From assembly GCA_036429605.1 (NCBI GenBank), contig CM071589.1:124001-188000 (forward strand): 64,000 nt of DNA, written 5' to 3'. A program made the translations under genes and the position numbers. This stretch comes from Cladobotryum mycophilum. Its lineage: Eukaryota; Ascomycota; Sordariomycetes; Hypocreales; Hypocreaceae. Below are positions 11,301-21,500 of this stretch, piece after piece. How positions within the stretch are numbered: position 1 is the stretch's first letter; each line of letters starts with the position of its first letter. The notes beneath the pieces were generated by a model. That model did no database searches. It was not told the origin of the DNA and saw nothing but the letters and a program-made list of their open reading frames with translations.

Positions 11301-12399
11301 CCTTGATAAAGCTATTGGAAAGTATGAGAGAATAGAAAGACAAGATTTAGTTTGGCAGGCCCCTTGGAATAAGGAACCTAAAGCTACTATCCTAATCAGC
11401 CAAGCCTCCAAGAAGGAAGCCAAAAAGCAACACCTACAGTTACTAGAAGACCTTACCTTTGATAACTACCGAGCCTTCTATACAGACGGCTCGCAGGGTA
11501 CTCATAAAGGTACTAGCACTAACTCATGTGCATACTATGAAGACAGCCCAAGCCGGCAAACTGAAGCAGCGAAAACAGCGAGAGTAGCAAGATTCTGGAA
11601 CCTAGGACCTTACATAGAAGTAGCTGATGCCGAGCTTATAGCAATCTCTAAGGTCCTAGATGCCCTACTATTATCCAGGACAAACCAACCAACAGCCTAT
11701 ATCTTTGTTGACAGCCAAGCAGCTATAATGAAGATCAAAGGCCCTGGAGAGATTAGTTACAGAATCCGGGCTCAGCTGCACCTCCTATCACAGCAAAGCA
11801 TAGCCATTACAGTTGCCTGGGTACCCAGCCACACAGGGATCCCAGGGAATGAAATAGCTGATCAGTTAGCTAAGAAAGGGCTAGAAGCCTCGTATAGAGG
11901 CCGCCCATACGCCTCTCTTAGCTACCTAAACCGGAAGATAAGAAAAGTCATAGTACAGCAGTGGCAGACTAGCTGGGCCAGTGAAGAGATGAGAGAGGAG
12001 ACAGGCCAGAGAGCGAGAGGCCTAGGCACCCAATACCGCAGGATAGCTCAAGATAACCTTAGCTTTTCGCTAAAAGCTAACCTAGTCAAGGGACCGAGAT
12101 CAACCCAGTCAGCCTATATCCAGCTAAAACTAGGGATAGGGTATCTTAAAAGCTATCAAAAAGCCATAAAGAACCTCCCTGACGACCGCTGTAGATGTAG
12201 CCAACGACACACAACGCAACACCTGCTGCTACGCTGTAGCAGATACCAAGGGCCTAGAAAGGCCCTGCAGAAGGCCTTAGGGCCAGGAGCCCAGCTAACG
12301 TTACAGAAGCTCTTCACAACAAAACTAGGAAAGGAAGCCCTAATAGGCTTCCTTACTAGCACGAAGATCTGTACGCGAAGCTGGTTTTTAGAAGAGTAG
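8317..12399 (+). CDS. LINE ORF2, endonuclease / reverse transcriptase / RNase H
   Basis: An intact 1360-residue polyprotein. The N-terminal APE-type endonuclease shows DIIMLQEPY, AGDFNLHHTRWN and GSDHEAL (about residues 35-245). The reverse transcriptase has FLDIKGAFDHV, GIPQGSPISPILF and the active-site block SYIDD near residue 769. The RNase H domain has FYTDGSQ (about 1053), DAELIAI, FVDSQAA (about 1129) and WVPSHTGIPGNEIAD. A Cys/His cluster, CRCSQRHTTQHLLLRC, lies near residue 1290. All catalytic residues that I can check are present. The ATG lies inside the ORF1 stop region, so translation is likely coupled. Confidence 0.95.
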   Translation: MLESYLKIFQHNTHRTDTVHHTALQLALEAKADIIMLQEPYCPRNKETGNWIALEHTAYNLITPQPGSSPSSIKSRPRVLSYVRKASQLEFTPRYDLFNDPDILAIEILGIEPFLLINLYNEQPQQASQQANQQGLHTIERLLFPIGRLKQPSILAGDFNLHHTRWNTQAKPTARANSLVQWLDSQQATLLVDTSKAIKLGGTYHRENLRRPSVIDLAFSIGFQALSWGNWQAAPATGSDHEALTFEAYVSRPLGTSRLYQTRQPLFNYKKADWKAYSKLLTRAEPRALAQIDQLIGTSSWDEIANLLRDTILEAAELAIARQRPSERSKPWWNDELKDLRKALNRATRLYKAGPTAITLAIWKEARNSYNLALRAIKRAHWNSFLEEAVTTDIYKAYKYTKARQNSSLPSITYTKEDQQQQAQTFEEKCIAFLQTLFPTPAVSHAESARRSKIEVQIPSRPRSKSADWLDLRSTAKAVPKSSTRPTTRPTRTSRHQLQQLENSFQKLSIASQEEPIRPTPERTYWKWPKLEDIEVQRAIFSSSNKKAPGPDTINFLLIQKTYSAVPTLLNKAYQALFTAGYQPVSWREAIGIILPKANKLDYSSPKAYRVIALLNCLGKVLEKIVASRLSYLASTQNLLNPTQLGGRKQRSAVDTVLLLTNYIESQQLSRKAANQTVVTTLFLDIKGAFDHVSKPKLLGILERLDLPKTLISWVDSFLSNRKIQLAFDGQIQQLTDIAIGIPQGSPISPILFLIYIRDIIADQAFQLSYIDDFSLSVSSRSAYQNCRALETIVAKLIGEAEPQGVQFDPGKTELIHFARQRRPITEGLTVANLAVKPKPLVKWLGVWLDYQLNFKHHVTEKLEQATKAFQGLQRLGNTQHGLPARALRLLYIACISSIVDYGVPLWYKGPGQKNLIYQLQQLQNLALARILGAFKRSPYKALELEAAIPPVEVRLQKACLKYGLRTQTLSETHPIRLAITSTAAPTQLTRLLASLDKAIGKYERIERQDLVWQAPWNKEPKATILISQASKKEAKKQHLQLLEDLTFDNYRAFYTDGSQGTHKGTSTNSCAYYEDSPSRQTEAAKTARVARFWNLGPYIEVADAELIAISKVLDALLLSRTNQPTAYIFVDSQAAIMKIKGPGEISYRIRAQLHLLSQQSIAITVAWVPSHTGIPGNEIADQLAKKGLEASYRGRPYASLSYLNRKIRKVIVQQWQTSWASEEMREETGQRARGLGTQYRRIAQDNLSFSLKANLVKGPRSTQSAYIQLKLGIGYLKSYQKAIKNLPDDRCRCSQRHTTQHLLLRCSRYQGPRKALQKALGPGAQLTLQKLFTTKLGKEALIGFLTSTKICTRSWFLEE

Positions 12400-12635
12400 A
12401 TATAGGCTGATTAGTTAGCTAGTCAGCCTAGAGGCTAAGGGACATACATAACGCTTGGAACTAGGAGAAAGAAAACCACCAACTGGAAAACACAATGCCT
12501 TATACTGTTAGCTTGAAAGCTAGCCAGCTAGCTACTATTCTAGAAAGTCACTGTACAGTAAGCTTTTAGATAGATAGATAGCCGCTTCATAGGCCTTCGG
12601 CCTCCATAAGCGTAATGAATGAAAAAAAAAAAAAA

Positions 12636-12650
12636 AGAATAACTACTATA
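12636..12650 (+). repeat. Right target-site duplication of the LINE
   Basis: Second copy of AGAATAACTACTATA, directly after the poly-A tail. Confidence 0.9.
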
Positions 12651-14790
12651 GTAAAAAAAAGATTCTTTAAGCTTTATATAATATTTATTTAATTTTAATT
12701 AAACTATTATAACTAAGATCTATATATATTTTTATAATATTAAATTAAGGTTAAAATAGTATTATTATTTATCTATTAAAGGAAGATATTTATCTTAGGT
12801 GTATAATAGTAGGCTATTCGTAGAAACAGATGTTTGATTTGAGCATTAACCTCGGCGAGGTTAGCGGGAAGTTAAATCTAGTATTTAGCGTTAAGTCTAT
12901 TAAATTTACTTATTAATAAGTATTACTAATAGAACTTTTTAATCCTCTAGTTAATCAAAAAGATATTCTATTCTAACAATAACTTCCTATAATTAACCAT
13001 AACCGTTTTACTGTATAAAACCTTAGGTTCATATTATTTAATAATAAAAAAATTAAAGTATTTTTTTAATCTTAATAAAAAATATTAATCCTTTAAAGTA
13101 AAAATATTATCTTTAAGTATACTATTATTATAGTATTATTATTAAATACTCTTATATATAATAAAACTATTAATTTAAGATTATTTAATTAATGTATAAT
13201 TAATTATTATAAAAGTTAAATTCTAATAAGTATTATTATTAAAGATAACCTTTAGTTTTAACAGTTAATAAAATATAAATTTAAAAGAATTGGATTTATT
13301 AATATAATTCTGGAATTTCTCGCGCCGTTAAGGTAATACTTAAATATATTTAATAATATTATATAGCTTATTAATTAATTCTTTTTTCTCTAATACTATA
13401 GATTATTTTTATTATAGCTATATAGCTTAAGAATCTATAATTTTTGCTTAAAATTATTAGTATTTTTATTAAAGAGAAAAATATAATTAATAAGATTTAA
13501 GATATACCTATAATAGCATATTCGCCGTTTTGTAATATTAGAATTGATTATCGTTAGATATAATTAACGAAAAAGGTACTGTAAATATATATTATTATTA
13601 AAGGCATTATTAGAGATAATAGTACTAATTCGATCATTGATTTTTTACTTATTAATAACCTTAAACAAGGTTAATATAAGATTTTTACTAGAATACGAGC
13701 CTGATTACTCTTGAAGGGAAAAAAGGCGTTATTAATGCTTTCTAATTAGGCTTAGGAAATGGGCTATTATAGCTATTATCGCGTATTAATTCAGCGAGGT
13801 CTAAAGGTTAAAGCAGAGATGGATATGTGTAAGGGCATTGTGAAGTTGCTGATGAATTAGGGCTTTTTTCTCGTTATAAATAGAATTAAAAGCTCTTTTT
13901 TGGCTATCCTTATTCTAAGAGACCTTAAAATAAAGATCAGGATCTATACTATATAATAGATAAGAAAGAAATTATAACTTAAATATAATAAAAAACTAAT
14001 TCTTTTTAAGAAGAAAGCTAAAAGCTAATTTTTATGTGTATTATACCTTAGATTATAGAATAACTTAAGATTATATATATTTTAGGATTAGTTTGTTATT
14101 GGATTCTAAGGTTATAGGCGTTAATATATTTAAATATTTTTCTTTTAAAATACTATAACTTATAAAAAAATACCTTAACGGTAATAAAATTATATTTATA
14201 AAAAAGGGTTTTAAATAGCTAGCTTTGTTATAATATTTATATACCTAAAAGATATCTTCTAAAAAATATTAAAAAAATATTTAAAATAAAAAATAAAACT
14301 TAATCTTTCCCGGTTAATAGTATCTTTTAGATAAAAATACTATAATCCTTAATAAATAAGGAATAGCTATAGTTATTAAACTTTACGATAATATCCTTAA
14401 GAATAAAAGTATAGCTATACTATTTGGCCTTAATAATATAATCGAGGGATTAAGAGTTATTAAAGGCATGATCGGATTATAATACCAGCTCGAAGGCATT
14501 TATAAACTACTTAATAATACCACGAGGCAACGAAACGTTCAAAAAACAATTTATAATTAATAATGATAATTAAAATACATAATATAATTCCTAGTATTAA
14601 GATTCTTAGTTAATTAGGCTAACAATAAATTAAAGGGTATAGATATAATAAAACAATTGGCCGATTGGCTAAAAATGGGTAGGTTATGCCTAATTAAGAA
14701 ATTTATCTAGCTCCAAGGCCAGGTTATTATTATTCCGATCCGACAATAGGCTACCCTAAACTTGTCAAGCTTAACCAAGCCTAAGGCTAT
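12651..14790. repeat. AT-rich RIP-mutated interior of the hAT-type element
   Basis: Over two kilobases of TA-dominated sequence without a meaningful ORF. The look is that of heavy C-to-T change at CpA on both strands. It would have encoded the transposase if the element was once autonomous. Confidence 0.8.
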
Positions 14791-14881
14791 TCAGGCTTGC
14801 TTGCTTGGATAAAAAAATAAGCTCTGCTTGCTTGCTTGCTTGCCAAACTTGCTTGCTTGGCTTGACTTGAAAGAAGCGCTG

Positions 14882-14889
14882 TTCGAGAG
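14882..14889 (+). repeat. Right target-site duplication of the hAT-type element
   Basis: Second copy of TTCGAGAG. The kinase reading frame resumes directly after it. Confidence 0.92.
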
Positions 14890-16098
14890 ATATGTAAATC
14901 GTTGCAACAGGCAGCGAAACATACCCAGAGGGAATTTGAGATCGCTTTACGAGCAGAAATGAAATTTCGTAACAAATTCTTTGAGGAAATTCTTGTCATC
15001 GAAGATATGATTGGCAAGGCAGACTTAGTTGTGTTGGCACCTTTCTCTGCAGAGAGTCATTGGATAGCCATCAATCATGTTCATGGTGTCGAAAGCACGA
15101 AGACTGGTCGGCTCATCCCAGTCACCAAGACACAGTGTGCAAAGAATAGGAAATTTAGCTGCGAGAATCCAAAGCTCACTGAGTATGGAATAGAAAAGTC
15201 AAATGAGAGTACGACACGGCCAGTCTTCTCAATCTCTTCGCAGGAACTGCAAGAATCTGGTGCAACAGACATATCCAGCAAATTGTTAGGCTTACCCTCT
15301 GGTTCTATTATAACTACCAATGCAGTTACTGGCAGCGATCTAGAGGTTTTTGTACAGGCTTTACTCAAAGGTGAGTTTCCGATAATATTGCGAATTGCAA
15401 GACGTGCCCTCAGCTAAGACTGTGAAGCACACATGCTAGGAAGAAGGTGTGTATATCGGGCCACATCCACCTTCGTCTCGATTCATTTAGGTATTCGCCC
15501 AATTCCGCCAGTTGCTCCTCAAATTATTCGGCGAAAGCACTTATCGAGTCGATCGGGGGGCCTAATTATCGTTGGATCCCACGGGCCAAATACAACAAGG
15601 CAAATAGAACGCCTCCTTGATGCGCGTAAGACAAAGCTCGCCGTCGTACTCGCCGACGTTCAATTGATGATGGCGGTTCCAGAAAAACTTCCACGGATCA
15701 TTTCCGACGCGGCAGAACGTGCAAATAGACACATTGCCGGCGGCACAGATACACTTGTCATGACAAGCAGAGATGTCATCGTCGGAGAGGATGAAACCAC
15801 AAGTCTGAGGATTCAGAACTTTGTCACTAATACTTTAGTCGCCATTTTGCGCGCCTTGAGGACACGGCCAGGGTATGTGATTACCAAGGGAGGAATTACA
15901 TCGTCAGCCGTTGTAACGAGTGGCTTACGAATGCGACGTGCCAAAATATTGGGACAGGCCGCCCATGGTGTGCCTATCTGGAAATGCAATGAGCCAACAT
16001 CTAGATTTCTCGACCTACACTTCGTTGTGTTTCCTGGACGTGTTGGCTCAGACGTCGCACTCAGAGATATGGTTGAATCGTGGGCTACACCTCAATGA

Positions 16099-16719
16099 TT
16101 GCACTCTTATCTTTTTTGCAAAGCCAAACCTGCTGCAACAAAATTGTTACAGATAGTCGTGATGACTCAAGTCTTAGAATTGATGTGTCAAGAACTTGTT
16201 AAAGTCAATTATTAGAGCATTGTCGTATGAATCTGTTTGAGGTCAACTTGCTTGTAAAATAGCTCTCATAGTTGGGCAAAACCAAAAGGAAGCGGGGAAG
16301 GAGGGGTATATCGAGAAGTCAGAAGAGTCAGTGCGCTGAATCTACGGGCCCAAAATTAACTACTCTCTGAACCGGGATTCTGTGTTAAAGGGGTTTGCTT
16401 GTGAACACGGCATATTATCACGGCAATTTATCAAGCTTAGCTCTTCTATTGCAAGACACTTTCTTACCGCTATGATGTCACTAGTAGTTAATACTAGCAT
16501 TTTATGAAGGTTAAAGCTATACGGAGTAGAGTATTTATCTATGCAATAACTCACAGTCATGTACATTACCCCTGGCTCACCAATTACTAATTGTGAATAA
16601 GATGAATGAGATGTTAATCCATAAAGGTTTCACATGGACAACGACGGAACCTGAGTAGTGATTTCATTGATGTAACCGTCATACAACTAGCTACACATAA
16701 GAAGCACCCCAAACTCGAA
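16099..16719. other. Intergenic, no gene seen
   Basis: Spacer between the interrupted kinase and the hydrolase gene, convergent orientation. No features recognised. Confidence 0.5.
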
Positions 16720-17678
16720 TTACACGTACTTCTTCAAGAATTCGATTTGAACCGCAACGTTCTCTTTGAACGAGCCACCTCGATACGGACCAAAGTGCCC
16801 ACAACCTTTCAAGATGTGAAGCTGTTTGATCCCACGTGCCAGCTCAAACGCCTGAAGTTGGTGTGAAGTTAGAACGCTGACATCCTTGTCTCCAAGCACC
16901 ATCAGGAAAGGCGTAGGTGCAATCCGATGAATGTACTTGATGGGTTCGAAGCGAAGCATCCTGAAAAGAGACATGGTGGTTAATTTATTCTCCCACTTCC
17001 CGCCCTGTGCCTGAGAGTCTTGGAAATATTGGAATGCGACTGTATCCCGAAGTACCACGTGCGCGTTTCCAGCCTCGGCCTCCTCCAACGTGGAGGCAAT
17101 CAGACGAGTATGAGGCCATTCCTCTCCTGCACGAATCTTGGCGCGGTCGTTTAAAATCCCATCCAAAAATCCCGTGCCCGTGTCCATCATAAGTTCACCA
17201 GAGACAAAAGGTGCCTGAATGATACACGCTTTGATCCGATGGTCTATCGCGGCTGCAGTAACTGCAACGCCCCCAGAGAAACTAGACCCCCAGTAGACAA
17301 TACGCTCCGGATCAACTTCTGAAAGTGACGCAACGTAGTCAAAGGCATCAAGATAATCGTCTTGTGCTTTGACAGGGTCAGCATCGAATCTGCGGCCACC
17401 ACTCTCCCCAAAGCCTCGATTGTCGTAGAGTAAGGCATGGAACCCCGCGTTCTGAAAGGCGATTGCAAATCCATCGACAAAGTGTTCTTTAAGAGCTGTG
17501 AGCTGTGTCAAATAGTTAGGAGCAATCGTGATAAATAGATTGGATGAGTTTGGGGGTGATATACGCCAGGGGTCATGATGATACAGGGTCCTTTGTCGGA
17601 GCCAGCAAGGAAGAACCATCCTTTGAGGGTAACTCCGTCAGTGGTCGAGAAGGTGATATCCCGGTGGTGGGTGGCCAT
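16720..17678 (-). CDS. Alpha/beta hydrolase of the af380 / thiohydrolase-like family
   Basis: Two exons, complement(16720..17502, 17565..17678), give 298 residues; the 62-nt intron has a CTAAC branch site and keeps frame across the conserved MTPG-LTALKE junction. The catalytic triad is visible: nucleophile in WGSSFSGG, aspartate in LGDKDV and histidine in GCGHFGPY. The oxyanion-side block is LLYDNRGFGESGG. Members of this family release or transfer acyl chains in fungal polyketide clusters or act as general esterases. I chose ATG 17678 (MATHHRDITF) because the conserved region starts there. No polyketide synthase lies in the window, so the substrate is unknown. Confidence 0.85.
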
Positions 17679-18573
17679 TGTGAATTGCCTGTCAATATTC
17701 GGATGCTTGAATTGTGCGGTTTGTTGAAACGAGAACAATGCAAGTGGTGGCTAGCATGATCAATTCAAGTGTCGTCACCACAAGGTTATATATAGGTATT
17801 CGCCTTGTATGCTAACAGAATAATGTTGACTATCATGACTACCATATGAGCCGTATAAAATTGCCGAACTCTAAAAGAAACTTGCGTCAGGGTGCCACTG
17901 CTAATAACAGTTCTTCCTACCAACTGCCCAAGTGCCGTGATTGTAAACCGGCTGACGCTCGGTTGGCGCATCATGTGCTAGCCCTGGGTCCCAGCGGTGC
18001 CACCTAGATTCCTCGAGTCCGAATCCCGAGAGCTATTAGTGATACATATATGTGGCTAGTCAGGCATTGTACCAATGTTTCCGACCGGCTGTCGTCATCT
18101 CATTGCCGTGAAACGTAACATAAAACTACTAGGACAGAGCAGTTGATCCCAGGTGGCAGGTCTTCCCAGAAATTGATGTAGATTCAAGGTCCCGCTGTTA
18201 ATTGTCGAGATCTTATATGTGGTTCAAGGAACATGTATGTTGTTGGCGAGTTGAGATAGATGCATCCTGATATCTCTGCTCATCTGAGGAATTTCGTGTT
18301 AGAGCTGAGGGGAGAGATTGCATTCGACATAGTAGCGTACATTGGGCGTTTTATATAGATATTTCAGCTATTTCCATATTCTTTTTCTCGTTTTCTATAG
18401 ACCTTGTTCCGCCAACTGGCTGTTCACATCCGCCTTTGCCTTTGCGAGCGTGAAGCATTTGATCACTTGATGGGAATTCGCTTTGACCCACTAAAGACTA
18501 GGCCCCCCAAACCGCAAAAAGCGGATTGCAAAGAACCCAAACAAGGTGTCAAGACGCTACATGCTCTGCATAC
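17679..18573. other. Intergenic, no gene seen
   Basis: Non-coding spacer holding the hydrolase promoter region. A T-arm-like stretch near 18010 is not part of a tRNA. Confidence 0.5.
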
Positions 18574-21500
18574 TCATTTATCTGTCCTTGACCCATAGGC
18601 ACCTGCTTTGTGGATATCCGCAAGAACTGATGGCGTTGCGAGGAGTTGATGGGGGCTATCATATTCTACAAGCTTGCCTTTGTCCAGAACGGCAACCCTA
18701 TCAAAAGTCTCTATGTAGTGAAGTCGATGAATAACTGCAAGAACAGTCTGTTGGGAGAATTCAGTTTCGATAACATCTTGCATGATAGCTTCTGTGACAG
18801 TATCGACGCTGATTTTAGCACTGCAGTTAGTCCATGACACATTCTGGTCTGAAAGAAAAGGGTCTTGACAATGTAGCCTACCTGCTCGTTGCTTCATCCA
18901 GTATGAGGATTTCCCCTTCCGAACCATGGCTCTGGCTAAGCAGAGCAACTGTTTCTCTCCCACTGACCATGAGGATAATGCTGTCTGTGAATCGATACCG
19001 CCGATACTTACGACGCGATCCCAAAGCTTCAGCCTTTGCAGAGCCGCAATGACTTGTCCATCCGAAGCCGTTTCCAAAGGATCCACATTCAATCGCACTG
19101 ACCCAGGTATTAAAAATGGCTCCTGAGGTACGACATTGATCCGCGAGCGTAGATCAGATGGTGGTAACTGGGATATTTCAACGCCGTCTATTGTGACAGA
19201 GCCATCGAAGTTGATCATATGAAGAAGAGTCAAGATAAATGAGGTTTTCCCACTACCAGACCGACCACAGATGGCTATCTTTTCACCAGGCTTTATGGAG
19301 ATGGAGAGATTCTTCAAAACAGGAGATGTGTTCGGTCTATGATCCATTCTTCTTAGCTTAACAACGATACATGATAGATTATGGAACTTACTTGTATGTA
19401 GCGCTAACATCCGAGTACTCAATTGCGCCAGCCTTTGGCCAATTCGAGGGAATGTTTTGCGGCTGGATTCCAAGCTCATCCTCCTCCGAGGAAGTGCTAG
19501 CCACAAATGCCTTGATGCGCCCAACAGCACCAACTGATGTTTCAAGTGCGGCCCAATAGGTTATAAGTCGTGTGAGAGAAGAATTAAAGGTCATAACCGT
19601 GACGAGAGACACACCGACAGCGCCAGGGCTAAATGAATCTCTCCAAGTTACGATAATGGCAACAAGAATAACAGCCAAAGCAGCAACGATCAGGTCCAGA
19701 ACTAGTGTCAGCCACTGCTGGATGCAGTAAAGGATATACACAGGACGCTGAGATCGATCCAATAGACATTCAAGTTTCTTCTTGAACACATACTGCCAAC
19801 CAAATGATCGTACGGTGCTAGCTCCGCCAGTGGTTTCGAGAAAAAGAAGATATACCGGCGCCTTAGCTTCAATATCTAGCAGTCTCACCTGACGAGATGT
19901 TCGCAGATAAAACCTCTGAACCAGAAAAACGCCAATGGCAATAATTGGTAGAGTCGCAGAAAGGTACTTGGCAAAAACAGCGAGCAGAATAACCTTCCAA
20001 AAACATTCGCATGCCGCTACACCAAGGAAAGCTGGTAAGATGCTGCAATGACTCATCGCTAAAGGATAGACTTACTGGAGATGTAATTCGCCGCCGTAAT
20101 CGGGAGGTCCATGCCAATCAGTTCCAAATCCTGACTGAAGCTGCAACAAATTAGCTTTCCACAGCCAAGCATCAAATGCATGTAACCGGGATATTTACTT
20201 ACCGATTTGTTATAGAACCAAGATCTGTTTCCTGGAAGAATCGCAAAGGAGCTCTGTCTTTTTGTTAGGAAATTGGCATGGGGATGTGGTGGCATTGGTA
20301 TGCATACTTGACAACGGTGCTCAACAGAGTATGGTGGAGGCTCTTGGCAGTATTGGAGAAGATGTTGACAAACAGAAGCCTGATGTGTGAGTTACATGAG
20401 TACTCAAAAAGGGTAGGAGAAACGAACCAGCAACCAAGACACATAGATATTGGCGAAGCTATGCATAGCACTGCGTATGCTCCAAGATATATACCATTAG
20501 TACTGCCGCCTAGATTCCTCACATTTGCCGAAGACCACCAGTCAATGACCACAACTGAAAGCAATCAGATTAGCATCGCACCAATCTTCGCGTTTTCATT
20601 CGTGCTTACCAGAGAACTCGTCGCAGAAAGCCCACATCATTGTCATTGCGCAAAACCCAGCCACCATGCCATGCCCAGCACATCTGGAGTAATATTGATA
20701 GACAGAGAAATCTCCATTTTGGCTTTTCAACTCTGACGCTTGTTCACCTAAAGCGGAGAGTACTTCCTCAGCTGCCTCGCAACGTTCTTCCAGGGAACTC
20801 ATTGTGCCATCTTGAGCAGAAGCTGTTTGTGGTGACTGTATGAGAGATGGCTGCTCCATCTTGAGGGAGGGTAGACGACTACTCGTCTCTCTCAATGAAC
20901 TCAAGCTACCAGACTCTACTACGATGCCATTTTCGAGAACGATAACATCATCAGCCAAGGAGACAAGAGACGCTGGGTAGCCATTAGTGTCCAGGTACGC
21001 ATATGTGCAGAAAAGACTTACAGGCATGTGTCACAAGAATCACAGTTGACTTGTTGCGTCGAACAAGCCCTTGTGGACCAAACAGACGCTCTGATATCAG
21101 CACGATATTGCGAGCATCAACACCACTAAAGACGTCATCCAAGAGCAATACGGGGCTTCGCGAGTATATAGCTCGTGCCAAGGACTGTCAAGAAATTATA
21201 TAAGTCAGCAGGTACCAAAATAAAGCACTGTAAAGGCTCTTACTGACAACGCGCTGCCTCTGTCCACCGCTTAACCTGCTTCCACTATTGCCAACGAGGG
21301 TTTGGTCTCCCTGACTGAGGACATCAATGTCTGCTTCCAAACCGCAGGCCCAAAGCACCGACTTGTACCATTTGTCATCCACGGGGAAATCGGTGCCACT
21401 AGTGATGTTCTCGCAGATAGTACCGTTACTCAACCAGGGCACCTGCGAGCAGTAGGCGGCGGTTGCAAACCTCCTCTCCGTCTGGCCGCATAGAGCAACG

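Larger units (their letters stand above)
6880..12635 (+). mobile_element. Full-length Tad-like non-LTR retrotransposon (LINE)
   Basis: A 5.76 kb element with a short 5' leader, two long intact ORFs, a 3' untranslated region and a 15-nt A tail (12622-12636). It is flanked by a perfect 15-bp duplication. Just before the tail sits a short hairpin (AGGCC-TTC-GGCCT near 12590), a plausible landing site for the reverse transcriptase. Base composition is balanced, unlike the RIP-mutated DNA around it. Endonuclease, reverse transcriptase and RNase H domains in that order match the Tad clade of fungal LINEs. Intact frames and perfect duplications suggest a recent, possibly active copy. Confidence 0.93.
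6151..14881. mobile_element. RIP-degraded hAT-type DNA transposon carrying a LINE
   Basis: The ends are perfect 22-bp inverted repeats starting CAGCGCTTCTTTCAAG, followed by subterminal GCTTGCTTG repeats that are candidate transposase-binding sites (6193-6245 and 14790-14860). TTCGAGAG flanks both ends. Removing the LINE and one copy of its duplication leaves about 2.96 kb, the size of an autonomous hAT element. The internal DNA outside the LINE (about 6240-6864 and 12651-14790) is extremely AT- and TpA-rich with no ORF, as expected after RIP. No transposase can be read. The CAG terminus and the 8-bp duplication support hAT over other superfamilies. Confidence 0.9.
5857..16098 (+). pseudogene. 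Four-carbon acid sugar kinase (DUF1537) gene split by a transposon
   Basis: The left piece (ATG at 5857 to 6150) carries the N-terminal substrate domain with LIDDPAGTQTCHG and ILTNTHAFSADKG. The right piece (14882 to 16098) carries the rest, with intron 15371-15439 and the C-terminal nucleotide-binding domain (GGLIIVGSHGPNTTRQ, then GGTDTLVMTSR and ITKGGITSSAV). Such kinases phosphorylate D-threonate, D-erythronate or related acids. The two pieces meet in frame exactly at the 8-bp target duplication, so the break is due to the insertion alone. The expected RGDSTLRGH-type catalytic stretch reads RAEMKFRNK, suggesting decay before or after insertion. Confidence 0.85.

Noticed and set aside
17990..18040. 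tRNA-like T-arm (GAGTCCGAATCCC)
   Set aside because: No acceptor stem, anticodon arm or D-arm can be formed around it.
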